Shown piece after piece: positions 60,238-64,000 of a stretch of 64,000 nucleotides of DNA (its first letter is position 1; the number at the start of each line of letters is the position of its first letter). The position numbers and the translations under genes are program-made. The DNA comes from Streptomyces sp. Q6 (GTDB lineage: Bacteria; Actinomycetota; Actinomycetes; Streptomycetales; Streptomycetaceae): positions 5,518,001 through 5,582,000 of the forward strand of contig NZ_CP146022.1 in NCBI RefSeq assembly GCF_036967205.1, written 5' to 3'. The notes beneath the pieces were generated by a model. The model did no database searches, was not told where the DNA came from, and saw only the letters and a program-made list of their open reading frames with translations.

Positions 60238-61620
60238 TCAATACGCGGCCCCGGCCACGACCCGGAGGGCCGCGGCCCGGCCCGAGGCCACACAGGACGC
60301 GACATCCATGCCTGCGTAGGCCGCGCCGCACACATCGAGGCCGGGCAGCGCCTTCAACGCCGCTCGGATCGTGTCGATCCGCTCACCATGGCCGACGTCG
60401 AACTGCGGCAGAGCGTTCTCCCAGCGGGTGACACGCGCGGCGACCGGCTCCCCTAAGGCGCCCACGGCCAGCCGCAGTTCTACGACGGCGCTGCGTATCA
60501 AGTGCCGGTCGGGGACGGCCAGTCGGTGCTCCTCTCCTATGTGTCCCAAAGAGGCGCGCAACAAGAAGAGACCTGGTTCGGCGTCGTCCACGTGCCGCCA
60601 TTTGTTGGACAAGAAGGTGACCTCCCGCGTGGCACGTCTCTCGATAGGAGGGACGACGTATCCGTTCCCCTCGGGAGGGCGTCGCGGCATCGTCGCGCGG
60701 GCGAAGGCCAGGGTGACCACGGCGGTCCCCGCGTGCCGGACACCGGCCAGCCCGGCCTCGGCGACGGGTGCGTGCGGGCGCAGCAGCGCGGCGGCGGGGC
60801 CCGCGGGCAGCGCGCAGATCACGGCGTCCGTCTCCATGACGAGCGGTCCGTCCCCGGTGGTGGCCAGCACCCGCCAGCGTCCGGCCGGTGTGCGCCGCAC
60901 CTCGTGCGCGCGCGTCTCGGTCAGGACGCGGGCGCCGCTCGCCGTCGCGACGGCCTGCGGCAGTCGGCCCAGGCCGCCGTCGACGCCGTACGCCGCCGTG
61001 GCCGGGGAGGGTGCTGTGGACAGGGTGGCCCGCACCTCCCGGACCACGGACCCGCCCCGGCGGGCGACGGCGGCGAGGCGGGGCAGCGCGGCCCGCAGCG
61101 AGAGCCGGTCGGCGAGACCGCCGCCGCGGGCGCCGAGCAGCGGGTCGACGAGGCGGTCGACGGCCTCTCTGCCGATCCGCCCCGCGAGGTACTCGGCGAC
61201 CGGTACGTCGCCCTCCAGGCCGTGCGCGGGAAGCGCTTCTTCCTGGCTCAGCCGATTGATGCCGTCGTCGGACAGCAGGCCGGTGCCGGTGAGCGCGGCC
61301 GGCTCGGCGGGGATCCCCCTCACCTGCCGGGCGGGCAGCGGACGCAGAGCGCCGTCCGACCAGATGCACAGGGCTGCGTCGGCGGGTTCGCGCAGCGCGT
61401 CCGCGAGTCCCACGTCACGGGCGAGGGCGAGGGCTTCCGGCTGCTCCGCCGTCAGCACCTCGGCGCCCACGTCGACCGGGACCCCCGCTACGTAGACGGA
61501 ACGCAGCTGGCCACCCACGCGCGGAGCGCTCTCCAGGACGGTGACATCGGCGTGCTTCCGCAGTTCCCAGGCCGCGGCGAGCCCGCTGATTCCGCCGCCG
61601 ATGACGATTGCTGAACGCAT
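60238..61620 (-). CDS. Protoporphyrinogen/coproporphyrinogen oxidase family flavoenzyme (HemG/HemY-like)
   Basis: A 460-residue FAD enzyme. The dinucleotide site IVIGGGISGLAAAWEL opens the protein, followed by VDVGAEVLTAEQPEAL, and the C-terminus has the FAD-contacting GLDVCGAAYAGMDVASCVASGRAAA. Central motifs VYGVDGGLGRL-like AYGVDGGLGRLPQ match HemY/PPO proteins. It would oxidise (copro)porphyrinogen in haem synthesis. No other hem genes are visible near it, so its role cannot be confirmed here. It lies 65 nt upstream of the peptidase pair in the same direction, with a different likely role. Confidence 0.82.
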   Translation of the reverse strand: MRSAIVIGGGISGLAAAWELRKHADVTVLESAPRVGGQLRSVYVAGVPVDVGAEVLTAEQPEALALARDVGLADALREPADAALCIWSDGALRPLPARQVRGIPAEPAALTGTGLLSDDGINRLSQEEALPAHGLEGDVPVAEYLAGRIGREAVDRLVDPLLGARGGGLADRLSLRAALPRLAAVARRGGSVVREVRATLSTAPSPATAAYGVDGGLGRLPQAVATASGARVLTETRAHEVRRTPAGRWRVLATTGDGPLVMETDAVICALPAGPAAALLRPHAPVAEAGLAGVRHAGTAVVTLAFARATMPRRPPEGNGYVVPPIERRATREVTFLSNKWRHVDDAEPGLFLLRASLGHIGEEHRLAVPDRHLIRSAVVELRLAVGALGEPVAARVTRWENALPQFDVGHGERIDTIRAALKALPGLDVCGAAYAGMDVASCVASGRAAALRVVAGAAY

Positions 61621-61833
61621 GACCCGAACTCCCTGCCGGGCACATTCAGGCCCACCAGCTCACGTTACGTCCGTGCCGAGCGCCGCCCGCGGGCCGAAAG
61701 TCCCACTTCCAGGGAAGCTGGTCACGCAACCGAGTCACCCAGAATCCAGTCACCTGGACGCCGAGTGGAAGCCGAGACATCTGGCAACCACGTCACCTGG
61801 AAGTGACTGCGCGCCGGGGGAGCGCGCGCGACG

Positions 61834-64000
61834 CTACAGGGCGCCCTTGCGCGACAGGTGGTTGAAGAACAGCCACCCGGGCAGCACGGGCAGCCACAAG
61901 GTGAGCAGGCGGTACAGGAGCACCGCGGGGGCGGCCACTTCCTTGGGGAGGCCGACCGCGATGAGGCCCACCGTCAGCGTCGCCTCGACGGCGCCCACAC
62001 CGCCCGGCGTCGGCGCGGCGGAGCCGAGTGCGTTGCCCGCGAGGAAGACGACCGCGACGCTGGCCAGGCTCAGGCTCGTCGTGTTGTCCCCGAAAGCGCG
62101 GATCGACGCGTCCAGGCACATGACGAAGCAGGCGGTCAGGAGCAGCATGCCGCCGATGCCGGTGAGCAGCTTGCGGGGGCGCTGCAACACGTCGAGCATG
62201 CGCGGCACGACACCGGCGAACAGCGACCTCACGCGCGTGACGACGAACTTCCGCAGGAACGGGATCGACGTCACCACAAGGACGAGAACAGCGACGGTCA
62301 GCAGACCCGCGATCACGGTCCGGGACGGTGACAAGGAAGGCGTCTTCTCGGTCCCTGTCAGGTAGCCGAAGGTCAGCAGCAGCAGGATGTGGCTGCACAT
62401 GCCGAACAGCTGCGAGGCGCCGACGCTCGCGACGGCGAGACCGGGACGGACGCCACCGCGCTGCAAGAAGCGCGTGTTGAGGGCGACGCCGCCGACCGCG
62501 GCAGGCGCGACGATCTTCACGAACGACCCGGCGACCTGGGCCGCGACGGTCCGCATGAAGGGCACGCGTTCCGGAACGAATCCCAGCAGGCTCATCGCGG
62601 CCGCGAAGTAGCTGAGCGCGGAGAACAGCACCGCGAGCCCGACCCAGCCCCACTCGGCCTCGCTGACGATGGTGCCGAAGTCGATGTGCGTGAGTTGCGA
62701 CAGCAGGAAGTAGGCGCCGATCGCGCCCGCGATGAAACTGATCAGTGTGCGCGGCCTGATGCGCTCCAGGCGGGCCGGTTCGACGGGCGCCTGCGGCCGG
62801 ATACGCAGCACCTGGTGGCGGATCTGGGTGAGCAGGTCCTCCTCACGGGCCTCGTCCAGGGCTTCGTCCAAGGCGCGCTTTTCGGCCTGCCGCTCGGCCT
62901 TCTCGGACTTCTTCTCGGCGCGCACGGACTTCTTGCCGTCCGTGTCGGCCTCGGCTCCGGACTCCTCCAGCCGGGTCTGCTTGGCCTTGCTGGAGGCCTC
63001 CAGGACGGCCTCGCGCTCGCGCTGGGCGCGTTCCCGTCCGAGCTTGCGCAGGGTGGCCCTGGTGGACCGGGTGAGCGCGATCGGCTGGAGCAGGGGCAGG
63101 CAGTCGGCGACCGTGTCCGGGCCGAGGACGGCGACGGCGGACGCGACGGACCGCTCGGCACCCACTCGCAGCCCCAGCGTCGTCAGCAGTTGCGCGATGT
63201 CCATCCGCAGCACCAGATCGCCCGCGGCGATCTCGCCGCCGCGCAGGTCCGTGAGGATGACCGTGCCGGAACGATCCACCAGAATCGCGTCTCCGGCGAG
63301 CCGCCGGTGCGCGATCCGCCGCGACTGGAGTGCCTGCGCCTGACGCCAGGTGTCGTGCAGCAGCTCGTCCGTGATCTCCTCGTCCGGCATCGCGTCCAGC
63401 GAGCGGCCACCGATGTGCTCGTAGACGAGCATCACGGCGTCGGGACCCAGCTCGGAGGTGGCGATGAGCTTCGGCGCGTTCGCCCCGGCGGAGATCGCGG
63501 CGTACGCGAGCAGCGCCTCCTGCTCGAGCGCCTGGCGCAGCGACTGGAGGCTGCGGCGCTGCGTGATGCCGCGCAGCGTCAGGCGCCGCCACACGCGGTA
63601 GAAGAAGCCCTGCGCCTGCTGTTCCCGGTCGACGACCGTCACATCGAGCGGCGGTCCGTCCTCCAGGGTGACGAAGTAGCGCCGCCCTCGGTCGCCGTTC
63701 TCCGTGGCGCCCTCGTGGGCCTCCTCGCGGGCGGCGCTCACCGGGTGGAAGCCGACATGCCGCAGACCGGCGAGGAGCGTCTGCCCGGTGGGGCGCACGT
63801 TGGGGGAGCCGACCGCGTACAGCGTTCCGTAGGCGACGGTCCAGCCGATGAGGATCGTCAGGATGATCGAGAACGGCGTCGTGTAACCGGTGACCAGCAT
63901 CGCGAAGGCGTCGAGCAGCAGCACCACCCACAGCACCACGCGCCAGCGTGGTCGCCGGGACATGCCCACGGCCGTCATGTAGGCGATGACGGGCGCCAAG
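61834..64000 (-). CDS. Flippase-like (LPG synthase TM domain) protein with degenerate kinase-like domain, 5' end beyond the window
   Basis: At least 721 residues; the frame is open to the right edge, and homologous proteins extend further N-terminally, so the gene is cut. Two or more N-terminal spans (VVLWVVLLLDAFAMLVTGYTTP) precede a kinase-like domain whose catalytic loop reads HRRLAGDAILVDRSG and metal site TDLRGG in place of HxDxxxxN and DFG, so it is probably a pseudokinase. A charged coiled coil (DGKKSVRAEKKSEKAERQAEK) leads to a C-terminal ~8-span lysylphosphatidylglycerol synthase TM domain (LTHIDFGTI ... GGVGAVEATL). Role in lipid or glycolipid flipping is inferred. Confidence 0.8.
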   Translation of the reverse strand, partial: LAPVIAYMTAVGMSRRPRWRVVLWVVLLLDAFAMLVTGYTTPFSIILTILIGWTVAYGTLYAVGSPNVRPTGQTLLAGLRHVGFHPVSAAREEAHEGATENGDRGRRYFVTLEDGPPLDVTVVDREQQAQGFFYRVWRRLTLRGITQRRSLQSLRQALEQEALLAYAAISAGANAPKLIATSELGPDAVMLVYEHIGGRSLDAMPDEEITDELLHDTWRQAQALQSRRIAHRRLAGDAILVDRSGTVILTDLRGGEIAAGDLVLRMDIAQLLTTLGLRVGAERSVASAVAVLGPDTVADCLPLLQPIALTRSTRATLRKLGRERAQREREAVLEASSKAKQTRLEESGAEADTDGKKSVRAEKKSEKAERQAEKRALDEALDEAREEDLLTQIRHQVLRIRPQAPVEPARLERIRPRTLISFIAGAIGAYFLLSQLTHIDFGTIVSEAEWGWVGLAVLFSALSYFAAAMSLLGFVPERVPFMRTVAAQVAGSFVKIVAPAAVGGVALNTRFLQRGGVRPGLAVASVGASQLFGMCSHILLLLTFGYLTGTEKTPSLSPSRTVIAGLLTVAVLVLVVTSIPFLRKFVVTRVRSLFAGVVPRMLDVLQRPRKLLTGIGGMLLLTACFVMCLDASIRAFGDNTTSLSLASVAVVFLAGNALGSAAPTPGGVGAVEATLTVGLIAVGLPKEVAAPAVLLYRLLTLWLPVLPGWLFFNHLSRKGAL

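Noticed and set aside
1-64000. tRNA, rRNA or prophage genes
   Set aside because: No tRNA-like cloverleaf, rRNA segment, integrase, capsid or terminase sequence could be recognised on reading; a covariance-model scan would be needed to exclude small RNAs.

Overview
The window is a stretch of linear chromosome from a Streptomyces (or a very close relative). The DNA is very GC-rich, starts are often GTG or TTG, purine-rich ribosome sites precede many genes, and operons are stitched together by ATGA/GTGA overlaps. The gene set is typical of mycothiol-making actinobacteria. Gene order resembles, from memory, two Mycobacterium tuberculosis core blocks (about Rv1170-Rv1239c, then about Rv3206c-Rv3212). 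No phage, large insertion sequence, CRISPR array, rRNA or tRNA was recognised.

Layout. 1-1.2 kb: end of a dipeptide/oligopeptide ABC importer. 1.4-3.5 kb: S9 peptidase with a one-base frameshift, and a 181-bp MITE-like foldback element 9 bp upstream of its start codon. 3.8-7.7 kb: small membrane proteins, mshB (mycothiol) and a frameshifted PG_binding_4-type membrane protein. 7.8-11.3 kb: a four-gene ABC exporter/two-component operon preceded by a strong palindrome. 11.3-20.7 kb: SirB1-like and GNAT proteins, fdxA, dapC, a lysozyme-fold protein, dapE, a LOG protein, a FolP-like protein, a DivIVA-motif protein and tag. 20.7-28.2 kb: enoyl-CoA hydratase, DUF3117, O-methyltransferase, then the sigE - anti-sigma - htrA - tatB envelope-stress block with its own ECF promoter. 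28.2-34 kb: Mrp, DUF1003, MgtE_N/CBS protein, LprG-type lipoprotein, CorA. 34.4-41.2 kb: SUFU-domain protein, MFS exporter, PHP phosphoesterase, MarC, NYN protein and a hydrolase. 41.3-47 kb: RhlE-type DEAD-box helicase with a repetitive basic tail, ferritin-like protein, DUF3107, TetR. 47-55.6 kb: hydrolase, DUF3152 zincin-like protein, then a probable Pel-like exopolysaccharide locus (PelF-type GT4, polytopic membrane protein, NAD epimerase, spherulin-4-type glycosidase). 55.6-64 kb: moeZ, two tandem secreted tripeptidyl-aminopeptidase paralogues, a HemG/HemY-like oxidase, and a flippase-like protein cut by the right edge.

Two points deserve most attention. First, the 49.8-55.6 kb locus combines the signature parts of a Pel-type polysaccharide system in an unusual minimal order, and is the best candidate for an undescribed system. 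Second, five otherwise intact genes each lack exactly one base at or near a short G/C run. The shared polarity points to residual sequencing indels, so these genes should not be treated as true pseudogenes until the bases are checked.
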